The notes beneath the pieces were generated by a model. The model was not told the origin of the DNA. It did not search any database and saw only the letters and a program-made list of their open reading frames with translations. 64,000 nucleotides of DNA from Mycolicibacterium sp. TY81 (GTDB lineage: Bacteria; Actinomycetota; Actinomycetes; Mycobacteriales; Mycobacteriaceae): positions 310,001-374,000 of the forward strand of contig NZ_AP023362.1 in assembly GCF_018326285.1 (NCBI RefSeq), given 5' to 3'. A program made the position numbers and the translations under genes. Positions 55,889 through 64,000 of this stretch are shown here, in pieces (position 1 is the first letter of the stretch; each line of letters opens with the position of its first letter).

Positions 55889-57595
55889 TCAGGTGCGATC
55901 GGCGGCAACCTCCGCCGCCACCGCGCGAGCCTGCCTGGCGAACGCACAGTCGACGCCGACGCGGCCGAAACAGTCTGCGGCGCGGACATCGCCCAACAAC
56001 GCCGCGTCGTGCAACGCACGCAGCGCCACGGCCGACTGGCCGCCGCGCTCGGCGGCACGGAACGCCTCGCGGGCGGCGGCGATCGCGCCGTGCCGGTCCC
56101 GCCGCGCCGCGTTGGTCCAGGCGCGAGCCAGGGCCAGTTCGGGAGCGAACAACATCGACTTCAAGCCGTGCCTGGCCTCGGCGCGGGCCAGTGCCCGGCC
56201 CGCCTCGGCGGTCGCCCCGCGCTGTCCGAGGGCTCGCGCCAGCAGCATCCATGCCAGCGGGCCCCACGAATACCCGGTGCGCGCCAGCGCTTTCGCCGCG
56301 TTCTCAAGCAGTTCGATCGCCGAGTCGAGTTCGCCCCGCGAGATCAACACATCGGCCAACAGCACCTCACCGATGGCCCGCCCGGGCTGTTGGGACTGCG
56401 TGAAATCGATCAGCTCCTGCGCCAGCCGCTGCGCGTTGTCGGGCTCGCCGGCCAACAGCAGGGCCGTCGTCTGCCCGAAGCCACTGGTGAACCGCAACAG
56501 GCCCGGCTGGCCGGCGGCCAGCGCGCGCTCGGCGAAGCCGTCCACCTCGGTCAACCGGCCCGTTCGCGCACAGCTCAGCGCCGCCGCCGATGCCGCCCAG
56601 CCGACGGCGGTGTCGCTCGGATCAGGACTGGACAGCACCGAGTCGGCCAGCTGCATCGCCCGATTGAGATTGCCCGCGTTCATCGCGAACGTCGCCGACA
56701 AGGCGTCCAGGGTGACCTGCGCCGTCGGCGTCTGGACCCGGCTGCGGACGGTGCGCAGGAAGGCCGTCGCCCGCTCGGGCTCGGACAGCATCCAGAACTG
56801 GTTGGCCGCGCGGGGCAGCGCCCACATCAGCAACGCGGGTTCGGTCAGTGCGGTCGCGTCGACCTCGGCCAGCACGGCATCGGCATCCGGACCGCGACCC
56901 TGCCAGGCCAGGGCGTAGCTCAGCGTCACCCGGGTGGCCAGGCCGCCGCCCGGCAGCGCGGCGCGGCCCAGGCGTTCCGCCAGCTCGAGATCACCCAGCC
57001 GCAGGGCATCGTCGGCGGCGGCAGCCAGCTCGGCGACGGGTAGGGCGTCACCGCCGTCGAGTGCCCGCACCGCACGCCGCAGCCGACCGACGACACCGTC
57101 GTCGTCCGGCGTCGGCAGCGGGTCGGCAGCGGGGGACGCAACGGGCGGGACCGGCCCGTCGGCGGTCACCGGCATCACCAGCCGGTCCCGTACCAGTGCC
57201 GAAATGCCTTCGGGCAGAGACTGATTCGATTCCGCGGTGACGATGACCCGGGCCGCCCCCGACACCGCGAGCTGGTAGACCAGCGACGCCGACAACCGGT
57301 CGAGCAGATGCCCGTCGTCGACGACCAACAGCAGTCCGGTCCCGAGGGCCTCGCGGGCCGCGCTCAGCACCTGAACCGTCCGGCCGGTCTCGGGCACCGT
57401 GAACAACCGCTCGAAGGCGCCGAACGGTACGCGGGAGTCGGCCGCGGTGCCGGTGATCCAGGCGGCGCGCTCGAAGCCGGGCGCCAGCTCGTCGTATGCG
57501 GCCCGTGCCCATGTGGTCTTGCCGGACCCGCGGGCACCGGTGAGCAGCGCACCGGACCGGGTTTCGACGCCCGCTTCGAGCTGGCTCAGCACCAC
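55889..57595 (-). CDS. MalT-like NTPase with helical repeats, no HTH (Rv1204c-like)
   Basis: 568 residues. An N-terminal P-loop (GARGSGKTTWARAA, residues about 19-32) and VVDDGHLLDRLS (Walker B) form a STAND/LuxR-type NTPase domain. From about residue 190 the protein is all-helical with TPR-like repeats (LAEVDATALTEPALLMWALP, ELDSAIELLENAAKALART). MalT/LAL regulators have this plan plus a C-terminal LuxR HTH; here the protein ends without one, so it is more likely a signalling or scaffold ATPase. Length and place match Rv1204c. GTG 57595 is 6 nt after TAGGAT, so leaderless. Confidence 0.83.
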   Translation of the reverse strand: MVLSQLEAGVETRSGALLTGARGSGKTTWARAAYDELAPGFERAAWITGTAADSRVPFGAFERLFTVPETGRTVQVLSAAREALGTGLLLVVDDGHLLDRLSASLVYQLAVSGAARVIVTAESNQSLPEGISALVRDRLVMPVTADGPVPPVASPAADPLPTPDDDGVVGRLRRAVRALDGGDALPVAELAAAADDALRLGDLELAERLGRAALPGGGLATRVTLSYALAWQGRGPDADAVLAEVDATALTEPALLMWALPRAANQFWMLSEPERATAFLRTVRSRVQTPTAQVTLDALSATFAMNAGNLNRAMQLADSVLSSPDPSDTAVGWAASAAALSCARTGRLTEVDGFAERALAAGQPGLLRFTSGFGQTTALLLAGEPDNAQRLAQELIDFTQSQQPGRAIGEVLLADVLISRGELDSAIELLENAAKALARTGYSWGPLAWMLLARALGQRGATAEAGRALARAEARHGLKSMLFAPELALARAWTNAARRDRHGAIAAAREAFRAAERGGQSAVALRALHDAALLGDVRAADCFGRVGVDCAFARQARAVAAEVAADRT

Positions 57596-57648
57596 GGTCC
57601 GATCCTATGGCTGCGCGATGCCCGGCACGGCTCGATTAGCGTTGCGGT

Positions 57649-58212
57649 GTGACAACCGAAAACGCCTACGCCGTCTGTGTCTACTGCGCCGCTGGTCCCC
57701 GTCATCCCGAATTGCTCACCCTCGCCGGCGATGTCGGCCGGGCGATCGCGGCCCGGGGCTGGACGCTGGTGTCCGGCGGCGGCAACGTCTCGGCCATGGG
57801 CGCCGTCGCCGACGGAGCCCGGGAGAACGGCGGCCGCACCATCGGTGTCATCCCGAAGAAGCTGGTGCACCGTGAGCTGGCCGATGTGAACGCCAGCGAA
57901 CTGATCGTCACCGACACGATGCGCGAGCGCAAGCAGATCATGGAGGACCGGTCCGACGCGTTCATCGCGCTGCCGGGCGGGATCGGCACCCTCGAGGAGT
58001 TCTTCGAGGCCTGGACGGCCGGCTACCTCAACATGCACGACAAGCCGCTGGTGATGCTCGATCCGCACGGCCACTACGACGGCCTGCTGGCGTGGCTGCA
58101 CACGCTGGTCGACACCGGCTATGTCCAGCGGGCCGCGCTCGACCGGCTCATAGTCGTCAAAGACGTCGACGCGGCCATGGCTGCTTGTGCGCCGCGTGAC
58201 ATCGCTCACTAG
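57649..58212 (+). CDS. LOG family protein (cytokinin riboside monophosphate phosphoribohydrolase)
   Basis: 187 residues. SGGGNVSAMGAVADGA and the catalytic PGGIGTLEEFFE (about residues 107-118) mark the LOG family, which releases free cytokinin bases from their ribotides. In M. tuberculosis the ortholog Rv1205 is a proteasome substrate whose build-up causes nitric oxide sensitivity (recalled). GTG 57649 is 6 nt after TAGCGT (57637-57642), so leaderless. It is followed by fadD6 as in M. tuberculosis. Confidence 0.92.
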   Translation: MTTENAYAVCVYCAAGPRHPELLTLAGDVGRAIAARGWTLVSGGGNVSAMGAVADGARENGGRTIGVIPKKLVHRELADVNASELIVTDTMRERKQIMEDRSDAFIALPGGIGTLEEFFEAWTAGYLNMHDKPLVMLDPHGHYDGLLAWLHTLVDTGYVQRAALDRLIVVKDVDAAMAACAPRDIAH

Positions 58213-58223
58213 GCTCACCGGGC

Positions 58224-60005
58224 ATGAGTGACGAGACATCACGCACCGGCGTCGGGCTGCTCGATATTGCTAAGCAACTGCCCGGTTTCCTGTCCGACGC
58301 CCCGGTGATCCTGCGCGGCCTGATCACCGGCTTCGGTGCGACCCCGACGGCGAAGACGTCCATCGGCAAGGTCTTCCAGGAACGCGCAGAGGCCAACAAG
58401 GACAAGGTCTTCATCAAGTTCGAGGACCAGCGCATCACCTACGGCCAGGCCAACGCGACGGTGAACCGCTACGCGGCGGTGCTGGCGGCCAAGGGCGTCG
58501 GCCCGGGTTCGGTCGTCGGCATCATGCTGCGCAACTCGCCGGACGCCGTGCTGCTGATGCTGGCGACGGTCAAGTGCGGCGCGATCGCCGGAATGATCAA
58601 CTACAACCAGCGCGGCAACGTGCTGGCGCACAGCCTGGGCCTGCTCGGCGCCAAGGTGCTCGTCACCGAGCCGGACTTCCACGAGCCCGTCATCGAGTGC
58701 GGTGCCGCTCCGGAGCTGACCGCGGGTCTCATGTCGGTGGAGGAACTGCGCGAGCAGGCCGTCGGCCAGTCGACCGCCAACCCGGTGGGCACCAGCCAGA
58801 TCCTGGCCAAGGAGAAGGCGTTCTACATCTTCACCTCGGGCACGACCGGCATGCCCAAGGCCAGTGTCATGACGCACTACCGCTGGCTGCGCGCCCTCGG
58901 CGGGTTCGGCGGGTTGGGGCTGCGTCTGAATAGCAGCGACACCCTGTACTGCTGCCTGCCGCTGTACCACAACAACGCGCTGACGGTCGCGACGTCGTCG
59001 GCCCTCAACGCCGGTGCGGCGCTCGCGCTGGGCAAGTCGTTCTCCGCCTCGCGGTTCTGGGACGAGGTCATCAAGTACGACGCCACCGCGTTCATCTACA
59101 TCGGCGAGATCTGCGGCTACCTGCTGAACCAGCCGCCCAAGCCCACCGACCGGGCACACAAGGTCCGGGTCATCGCCGGCAACGGGCTGCGCCCCGCCAT
59201 CTGGGACGAGTTCACCTCGCGCTTCGGCATCAAGCGGGTGTGCGAGTTCTACGCCGCCAGCGAGGGCAACACCGGCTTCGTCAACGTCTTCAACATCGAC
59301 AAGACGACGGGCATCTGCCCGTCGCCCGTCGTCTACGTGGAATACGACCTGGAGACCGGCGAGCCGGCCCGCGGACCCGACGGCCGGCTGCGCAAGGTCA
59401 AGCGCGGCCAGCCGGGCCTGCTGCTCAGCAAGGTCAACAACCTGCAGCCGTTCGACGGCTACACCGACAAGGCCGCCAGCGAGAAGAAGTTGGTGCGCAA
59501 CGCATTCAAGGACGGCGACGTTTGGTTCAACACCGGTGACCTGATGCGGTCGCAGGGCTTCGCGCATGCCGCGTTCGCCGACCGTCTCGGCGACACCTTC
59601 CGGTGGAAGGGCGAGAACGTCGCCACCACCGAGGTCGAGGCCGCGCTCGGCGCCGACGACCAGGTGGAGGAGTGCACGGTGTACGGCGTCGAGGTGCCGG
59701 GCTGCGGCGGCCGCGCCGGCATGGCGTCGGTGCAGTTGCGCGAGGGCGCCGAGTTCGACGGAGCCCGCCTGGCCAAAGCCGGCTTCGAGCACCTGCCCGC
59801 CTACGCGGTACCGCTGTTCATCCGGGTCGTGCCCGCCCTGGCGCACACCTCGACGTTCAAGAGCCAGAAGGTCGACCTGCGCAAGCAGGGCTACGGCGAC
59901 GAGGTGAAGGACCCGATCTACGTGCTGGCCGGCCGCGACGAGGGCTACGTGCCGTTCTACCCCGAGTACCCCGCCGAGGTGAAGGACGGCAAGAAGCCGC
60001 GTTAG
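58224..60005 (+). CDS. fadD6: Long-chain acyl-CoA synthetase FadD6
   Basis: 593 residues of the very-long-chain/FATP-like branch. The AMP-binding loop is FTSGTTGMPKASVMTHYRW; later motifs include FYAASEGNTGF, DRLGDTFRWKGENVATTEVE and the C-terminal HTSTFKSQKVDLRKQGY. It activates long-chain fatty acids for lipid synthesis or breakdown at the membrane. ATG 58224 is 8 nt after TAGGCT, which overlaps the stop of the LOG gene, so it has its own promoter. Corresponds to Rv1206. Confidence 0.93.
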   Translation: MSDETSRTGVGLLDIAKQLPGFLSDAPVILRGLITGFGATPTAKTSIGKVFQERAEANKDKVFIKFEDQRITYGQANATVNRYAAVLAAKGVGPGSVVGIMLRNSPDAVLLMLATVKCGAIAGMINYNQRGNVLAHSLGLLGAKVLVTEPDFHEPVIECGAAPELTAGLMSVEELREQAVGQSTANPVGTSQILAKEKAFYIFTSGTTGMPKASVMTHYRWLRALGGFGGLGLRLNSSDTLYCCLPLYHNNALTVATSSALNAGAALALGKSFSASRFWDEVIKYDATAFIYIGEICGYLLNQPPKPTDRAHKVRVIAGNGLRPAIWDEFTSRFGIKRVCEFYAASEGNTGFVNVFNIDKTTGICPSPVVYVEYDLETGEPARGPDGRLRKVKRGQPGLLLSKVNNLQPFDGYTDKAASEKKLVRNAFKDGDVWFNTGDLMRSQGFAHAAFADRLGDTFRWKGENVATTEVEAALGADDQVEECTVYGVEVPGCGGRAGMASVQLREGAEFDGARLAKAGFEHLPAYAVPLFIRVVPALAHTSTFKSQKVDLRKQGYGDEVKDPIYVLAGRDEGYVPFYPEYPAEVKDGKKPR

Positions 60006-60010
60006 TCAGG

Positions 60011-60059
60011 GATTTGTGCACGATTTTCCGCGCTTACCGCGGAAAATCGTGCACAAATC
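60011..60059. terminator. 22-bp perfect inverted repeat between convergent genes
   Basis: The arms 60011-60032 and 60038-60059 are perfectly complementary over 22 bp with a 5-nt loop (CTTAC). It lies after the fadD6 stop and downstream of the opposing secreted-protein gene. The stem is far longer than other terminators here and includes GTGCAC and GATTTTCC. Confidence 0.75.
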
Positions 60060-60091
60060 ACACGGGTGGCGAGCCGAATTCGGTCAGCTGA

Positions 60092-60916
60092 TCACCACGT
60101 CACCGACGTCTCGACGTGGCCGAGTTCGGCTTTCTGCCTGCCGCTGGCGTCCTTGCATGACAGCACCACGTTGTAGGTGCTCAATGTTGGTGCGCCACTG
60201 AAGGATTCGGTGTGGCTGCCGTTGGCGGGAACGTTGAACTGCCGCGTCGTCTTCTTCGGGACCAGCGGGTTGATCGAATCCGCCGTCGCGGTGTAGTTGC
60301 ACGTAGCCGCGATGTTGGAGGTGTTGGTGACGTTGAACGCGATGCTGGAGACGCCGGGTGCGCCGAACGACGCCTGAATCGCGTTGGTGACGTCAGGGAT
60401 CGGGGCGCAGGTCTGGCCGGCCGGCACCGTCGGGGTGGGGGAGCCCGCGGGGCACTGCACCGGGGGCTTCTCCGCCGGTGGCGGGGTCACGACGGGCGGT
60501 GCCTGTGGTGTGGGTTTCGCGTTCCCGGGCATGGTGAACGTCGTGTTCGACCACGGACCGCACCAGTCGCCCTCGAGATCCTTCTTGCGGCACGCCTGCA
60601 CCGCGATGTTCCAGTGGGCACCCGGACCGCCGCCGAGGGTGAATCGGGTGGTCGCGCCGTTGATGCACTTGAAGCCCTCTTCTTGCTGCTCGCCGCCGTC
60701 GATCTTCCAGTGCACCGCGTCGACGACATAGTCGCCGTGCACCCGGGGGCAGCCGCTGATGACGCAGATCGCGGTGGTGATCTCGCCGGGTTCCTGATTG
60801 CAGTTCACGTCGAGACCGTTGGGTAGGGCCCCGGCGGGCGCCGGTGCCAACACGGGGAAGCTCGTCATCGCGGCAACGACGGCGACGCGCGTCAAATACA
60901 GTGCTCGCTTGCTCAT
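60092..60916 (-). CDS. Secreted hypothetical protein with Pro-rich linker
   Basis: 274 residues. A signal peptide (MSKRALYLTRVAVVAAMTS to AGA about residue 31) leads to a first domain with six cysteines (DVNCNQEPG, CVISGCP, FKCING, QACRKK, DWCGPW), suggesting disulfides. A Pro-rich linker (PQAPPVVTPPPAEKPPVQ) joins a C-terminal beta-rich domain (NVTNTSNIAATCNYTATAD). ATG 60916 has a strong AGGAGG site. It is exported and perhaps wall-associated; no function is recognised. In M. tuberculosis fadD6 and folP2 are adjacent, so this gene is an insertion. Confidence 0.78.
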   Translation of the reverse strand: MSKRALYLTRVAVVAAMTSFPVLAPAPAGALPNGLDVNCNQEPGEITTAICVISGCPRVHGDYVVDAVHWKIDGGEQQEEGFKCINGATTRFTLGGGPGAHWNIAVQACRKKDLEGDWCGPWSNTTFTMPGNAKPTPQAPPVVTPPPAEKPPVQCPAGSPTPTVPAGQTCAPIPDVTNAIQASFGAPGVSSIAFNVTNTSNIAATCNYTATADSINPLVPKKTTRQFNVPANGSHTESFSGAPTLSTYNVVLSCKDASGRQKAELGHVETSVTW

Positions 60917-60993
60917 CTGCGGCCTCCTGGGAGTTTGCTCTCGATCCGATTGGACGTGAATCGAACCTATTGACCGCGGCACCTCCTCGAATC

Positions 60994-61005
60994 AGGGAAT
61001 TCCCT
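60994..61005. promoter_or_regulatory. 12-bp palindrome in a divergent promoter region
   Basis: AGGGAATTCCCT is a perfect palindrome in the 162-nt gap between the secreted-protein gene and folP2. It is a possible operator; nothing else in the gap is assignable except the folP2 -10 box. Confidence 0.35.
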
Positions 61006-61078
61006 ACACTTCGCGGCATTTGCCACAGCGGTGGCCGCGGAATGAGCGGATTTGCGGCAGCCCGATAGCCTGGGAGTC

Positions 61079-61966
61079 GTGCAGTCCTCCGCAAGGGGCC
61101 AGTTCCTGGGTCGCCAGGTGGCCGGCGATCGCGCGCTGATCATGGCGATCGTCAACCGCACCCCGGATTCCTTCTATGACCGGGGGGCGACCTTCAGCGA
61201 CGGCGCGGCCAAGGACGCCGCGCACCAGAAGATCGCCGACGGGGCCGACGTCATCGACATCGGCGGCGTCAAAGCGGGTCCGGGCAGCACCGTGGACGCC
61301 GACGAGGAGATCGCGCGCGTCGTGCCGTTCATCGAATGGCTCCGCGGCGAGTACCCCGACCAACTCATCAGCGTCGATACCTGGCGCGCGAACGTGGCCA
61401 AGCAGGCCTGCGCGGCCGGGGCCGACCTGATCAACGACACCTGGGCCGGCGCCGATCCGGGACTGCCCGAGGTGGCCGCCGAATTCGGCGCGGGACTGGT
61501 CTGCTCGCACACCGGCGGGGCCGTGCCGCGAACCCGGCCCTTTCGCGTCAACTACGGCGTCACCGAACGCGGCGTGGTGGACGACGTCATCGCCGAGGTC
61601 ACCTCAGCGGCGCATCATGCCGTCGATGTCGGCGTCGCGCGGGACGCCATCCTGATCGACCCGACGCACGATTTCGGCAAGAACACTTACCACGGTCTTA
61701 GTTTGTTGCGCCACGTAAAAGATCTTGTAAATACCGGATGGCCAGTCCTGATGGCCCTCAGTAACAAGGATTTCGTGGGGGAGACTTTAGGTGTCGAACT
61801 GACCGAGCGCCTGGAGGGGACGCTGGCCGCGACGGCACTCGCCGCCGCTGACGGCGCCGCCATGTTCCGGGTGCACGAGGTGGGCCCCACCCGACGCGTG
61901 CTGGAAATGGTCGCGTCGATCCAGGGCGGGCGTCCACCGAGCCGAACAGTGAGGGGACTCGCGTGA
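61079..61966 (+). CDS. folP2: Dihydropteroate synthase-like protein FolP2
   Basis: 295 residues. The pterin-binding barrel is clear: IMAIVNRTPDSFYDRG, VIDIGGVKAGPG, LINDTWAGAD, ILIDPTHDFGKNTYHG. In M. tuberculosis FolP2 (Rv1207) does not replace FolP1 in folate synthesis, and its true role is unknown (recalled). GTG 61079 is 7 nt after TAGCCT (61066-61071), so leaderless. It overlaps gpgS by 4 nt. A stretch at about 61685-61800 uses rare A/T-ending codons, including a TTA Leu, unlike the rest of the gene. Confidence 0.93.
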   Translation: MQSSARGQFLGRQVAGDRALIMAIVNRTPDSFYDRGATFSDGAAKDAAHQKIADGADVIDIGGVKAGPGSTVDADEEIARVVPFIEWLRGEYPDQLISVDTWRANVAKQACAAGADLINDTWAGADPGLPEVAAEFGAGLVCSHTGGAVPRTRPFRVNYGVTERGVVDDVIAEVTSAAHHAVDVGVARDAILIDPTHDFGKNTYHGLSLLRHVKDLVNTGWPVLMALSNKDFVGETLGVELTERLEGTLAATALAAADGAAMFRVHEVGPTRRVLEMVASIQGGRPPSRTVRGLA

Positions 61967-62904
61967 CCCTAATGCCCGAGATGACTGCTGAATCCATCGC
62001 TCGCCATGCGTGGCTGGCCGAACGCAGCTGGAGCCGGCCGGCGTGGACCATCGCCGAGCTCGAGGCCGCCAAGGCTGGCCGGACCGTCTCTGTCGTGTTG
62101 CCCGCGCTGAACGAGGAAGACACCGTCGCCGACGTCATCGACAGCATCAGCCCGCTGCTGGGTGGTCTGGTCGACGAGCTCGTCGTGCTCGACTCCGGTT
62201 CCACCGACGAGACCGAACTGCGTGCCATCGAGGCCGGCGCCCGGGTCGTCAGCCGGGAACAGGCGCTGCCCGAGGTGCCGGTACAGCCCGGCAAGGGTGA
62301 GGCGCTGTGGCGCTCGCTGGCGGCCACCACCGGCGACATCATCGTGTTCGTCGACTCCGACCTGCTCGACCCCGACCCGATGTTCGTGCCCAAGCTCCTG
62401 GGCCCCCTGCTGCTCGCCGACGGGGTGCATCTGGTCAAGGGCTTCTACCGGCGGCCGCTGAAGGTCGGCGGCACTGAAGACGCCAACGGCGGCGGCCGGG
62501 TCACCGAACTCGTGGCACGGCCCCTGTTGGCATCCCTGCGGCCCGAGCTGACGTGCCTGCTGCAGCCGTTGGGCGGCGAATACGCCGGCACCCGGGAGCT
62601 GTTGACGTCGGTCGGGTTCGCGCCGGGCTACGGCGTCGAGATCGGTCTGCTGATCGACACCTACGACAAGCTGGGCCTCGACGCCATCGCGCAGGTCAAT
62701 CTCGGGGTGCGCACGCACCGCAACCGGCCGTTGAACGAGTTGGCCTCGATGAGCCGTCAGGTGATCGCGACGTTGCTGTCGCGCTGCGGCATCAGCGACT
62801 CGGGCGTCGGCCTGACACAGTTCTTCGCCGACGGCGACACCTTCACGCCCCGCACGTCGACGGTGTCACTGATCGACCGTCCCGCCATGAACACCCTGCG
62901 CTGA
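61963..62904 (+). CDS. gpgS: Glucosyl-3-phosphoglycerate synthase GpgS
   Basis: 313 residues, GT81 (GT-A fold). VVLPALNEEDTVADVIDSIS and VVLDSGSTDET bind the nucleotide sugar; FVDSDLLDP is the DxD-type metal site; GYGVEIGLLIDTYDKLGL is the acceptor region. It joins glucose from UDP-glucose to 3-phosphoglycerate, the first step of methylglucose lipopolysaccharide synthesis, which supports fatty acid regulation. GTG 61963 overlaps the folP2 stop; ATG 61972 is an alternative. Corresponds to Rv1208. Confidence 0.95.
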   Translation: MTLMPEMTAESIARHAWLAERSWSRPAWTIAELEAAKAGRTVSVVLPALNEEDTVADVIDSISPLLGGLVDELVVLDSGSTDETELRAIEAGARVVSREQALPEVPVQPGKGEALWRSLAATTGDIIVFVDSDLLDPDPMFVPKLLGPLLLADGVHLVKGFYRRPLKVGGTEDANGGGRVTELVARPLLASLRPELTCLLQPLGGEYAGTRELLTSVGFAPGYGVEIGLLIDTYDKLGLDAIAQVNLGVRTHRNRPLNELASMSRQVIATLLSRCGISDSGVGLTQFFADGDTFTPRTSTVSLIDRPAMNTLR

Positions 62905-62950
62905 CCCGCCCTCGCGGCGCTTGTCGGTGCCATCCGGCAGGATCGTCGGT

Positions 62951-63256
62951 GTGACACTGATTTTGATCTACCTCGTGGTGCTGATCCTCGTCGCGGTGGT
63001 GCTCTTCGCGCTGGGCACCGTGCTGTTCGGGCGCAGCGAGCAGCTGCCGCCGCTGGCACGCGGCACCACGGCCACCGTGCTCCCCGCATCCGGTGTCACC
63101 GGCGCCGACGTCGACGCCGTCAAGTTCACGCAGACCCTGCGCGGCTACAAGACCAGCGAGGTCGACTGGGTGCTGGACCGGCTGGCGCAGGAACTGGACT
63201 CGCTGCGCGGCGAGCTGACAACGCTGCGGGCGCAGACCGCGGACGCCGACCAATGA
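62951..63256 (+). CDS. DivIVA-domain membrane protein (Rv1209-like)
   Basis: 101 residues. One N-terminal transmembrane helix (LILIYLVVLILVAVVLFALG) is followed by a short linker and a DivIVA-type segment (VKFTQTLRGYKTSEVDWVLD) with a coiled coil (LAQELDSLRGELTTLRAQ). Such proteins place growth or envelope factors at the membrane. GTG 62951 is 7 nt after CAGGAT. It overlaps tag by 4 nt. Confidence 0.87.
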   Translation: MTLILIYLVVLILVAVVLFALGTVLFGRSEQLPPLARGTTATVLPASGVTGADVDAVKFTQTLRGYKTSEVDWVLDRLAQELDSLRGELTTLRAQTADADQ

Positions 63257-63834
63257 CGAGTGCCGAGCGGACCCGCTGCGGGTGGGTCAACATCGGTGAG
63301 TCGGCGGACGCGGTGCTGTACCGCGACTACCACGACACCGAATGGGGGCGTCCGCTGCGCGGCACCCAGGCGCTGTTCGAACGGGTCTCGCTCGAGGCGT
63401 TCCAGAGCGGCCTGTCGTGGCTGGTCATCCTGCGCAAGCGGGAGAACTTCCGGGCGGCGTTCAAGGGGTTCGACGTGGCCACGGTCGCCGGCTTCGGGGA
63501 GAAGGACATCGACCGGCTATTGGCCGACCCGGGCATCGTCCGCAACCGCGCCAAGATCGAGGCGACCATCGCCAACGCCCGCGTGATCGACGGGGGCCTG
63601 GACCTCGACGAGCTGCTGTGGTCGTTCGCGCCACCGGCGCGGCCGCGGCCGGCCGACCTGGCGCAGGTTCCGGCGACCACACCGGAGTCGGTGGCCATGG
63701 CCAAGGAGCTGAAGCGCCGCGGTTTCCGGTTCGTCGGCCCGACCACGGCGTATGCGTTGATGCAGGCCACCGGGATGGTGGACGACCATGTCGAGGCCTG
63801 TTGGGTGCCCCGTTACAGCTTGTCGGAGGCGTGA
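63253..63834 (+). CDS. tag: DNA-3-methyladenine glycosylase I
   Basis: 193 residues. Zinc ligands of the Tag family are visible: Cys in TRCGWV, His in YRDYHDTEWG, and His and Cys in VDDHVEACWVP. FQSGLSWLVILRKRENF and FRFVGPTTAYALMQATGMV are typical. It removes 3-methyladenine from alkylated DNA. The ATG overlaps the stop of the DivIVA-like gene, so the two are cotranscribed. Corresponds to tagA/Rv1210. Confidence 0.95.
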   Translation: MTSAERTRCGWVNIGESADAVLYRDYHDTEWGRPLRGTQALFERVSLEAFQSGLSWLVILRKRENFRAAFKGFDVATVAGFGEKDIDRLLADPGIVRNRAKIEATIANARVIDGGLDLDELLWSFAPPARPRPADLAQVPATTPESVAMAKELKRRGFRFVGPTTAYALMQATGMVDDHVEACWVPRYSLSEA

Positions 63835-63912
63835 CGGGCGGGTCTTTCACACCCTCAGGTAGCGATAGGGAACAATAGACATAGTTCAGTTGCAGTTCAG
63901 TGCCGTGATCCG

Positions 63913-63927
63913 ACCCACTGAGTGGGT
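63913..63927. promoter_or_regulatory. Palindrome in the leader of the DUF3117 gene
   Basis: ACCCACTGAGTGGGT has 7-bp arms around one central base, flanked on both sides by GATC. It lies 60 nt before the final gene start. Operator or RNA hairpin. Confidence 0.4.
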
Positions 63928-63987
63928 AGATCCGGCCTTGATCCGGGACCGTGGATGCGGTCCGGGCGCGTGCGGAGGGAGCACCCG

Positions 63988-64000
63988 ATGGCGGCGATGA
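63988..64000 (+). CDS. Start of a DUF3117 small protein gene (Rv1211-like), cut by the window edge
   Basis: A strong GGAGGGAG ribosome site (63974-63981) precedes ATG 63988, which encodes MAAM before the sequence ends. DUF3117 proteins begin MAAMKP and follow tag in mycobacteria, so this is most likely that gene. Only four codons are visible. Confidence 0.6.

Overview
The window is chromosomal DNA of a rapidly growing mycobacterium (Mycolicibacterium type). The base composition is high in G+C. It carries genes tied to mycobacterial envelope and cofactor biology: pimE and lpqW (phosphatidylinositol mannosides), mshB (mycothiol), fbiC (coenzyme F420), gpgS (methylglucose lipopolysaccharide) and a type VII secretion substrate. 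From about 5.1 kb to the right end, the order of recognisable genes follows M. tuberculosis Rv1156 to Rv1211 as I remember it, with lineage-specific insertions and replacements. No database search was run; ortholog names rest on recalled family sequence and gene order.

Layout. 0-5 kb: an acyltransferase, then a divergent catabolic module (XRE-cupin regulator and MFS transporter facing a class II aldolase and a DapA-like lyase). 5-10 kb: an HhH-GPD protein, nitroreductase, DUF1059, CYTH-CHAD protein, and a MarR regulon with two near-identical palindromic operators in front of an NTF2-like protein and an SDR. 10-22 kb: two Ala/Pro-rich secreted proteins, pimE, a PCD-like protein, mutT2, two small Cys-containing proteins, typA, lpqW, a ClC channel, mshB and a membrane protein. 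22-31.5 kb: a secreted protein with a charged repeat tail, fbiC with upstream small ORFs, DUF2231, fadH-padR, fdxC-dapC.

31.6-42 kb looks like an accessory replacement block: a two-module histidine kinase with its response regulator, a LysR regulator divergent from a fused PutA, a 2OG-Fe(II) oxygenase, a Nudix hydrolase and an epimerase. 42-53 kb: fadD36, a DoxX-like protein, a PNPOx-like protein, dapD, an apparent acetoin/butanediol-ketone module (flavin monooxygenase, butanediol dehydrogenase, acetoin-reductase-like SDR, GAF regulator) organised around a 42-bp palindrome, then dapE and an S4 protein. 53-64 kb: an ABC-F protein behind a probable attenuator, an EspC-like protein, the Rv1204c-like ATPase, a LOG family protein, fadD6, a secreted protein, folP2-gpgS, a DivIVA-like protein, tag, and the first codons of a DUF3117 gene.

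Themes. Three diaminopimelate (lysine) pathway genes, dapC, dapD and dapE, are scattered through the window. pimE and lpqW, which act at the same branch of PIM/LAM synthesis, lie about 4.4 kb apart. Many genes start with ATG or GTG 5-8 nt after a TANNNT-like -10 box and lack a Shine-Dalgarno sequence, as expected for leaderless mRNAs; this guided many of the start choices. The strongest candidates for undescribed biology are the attenuator before the ABC-F gene, the palindrome at 48404-48445, the coupled small ORFs before fbiC, the dispersed hairpin repeat at 5722/22348, and the two-module histidine kinase. No tRNA, rRNA, IS element or CRISPR array was seen.
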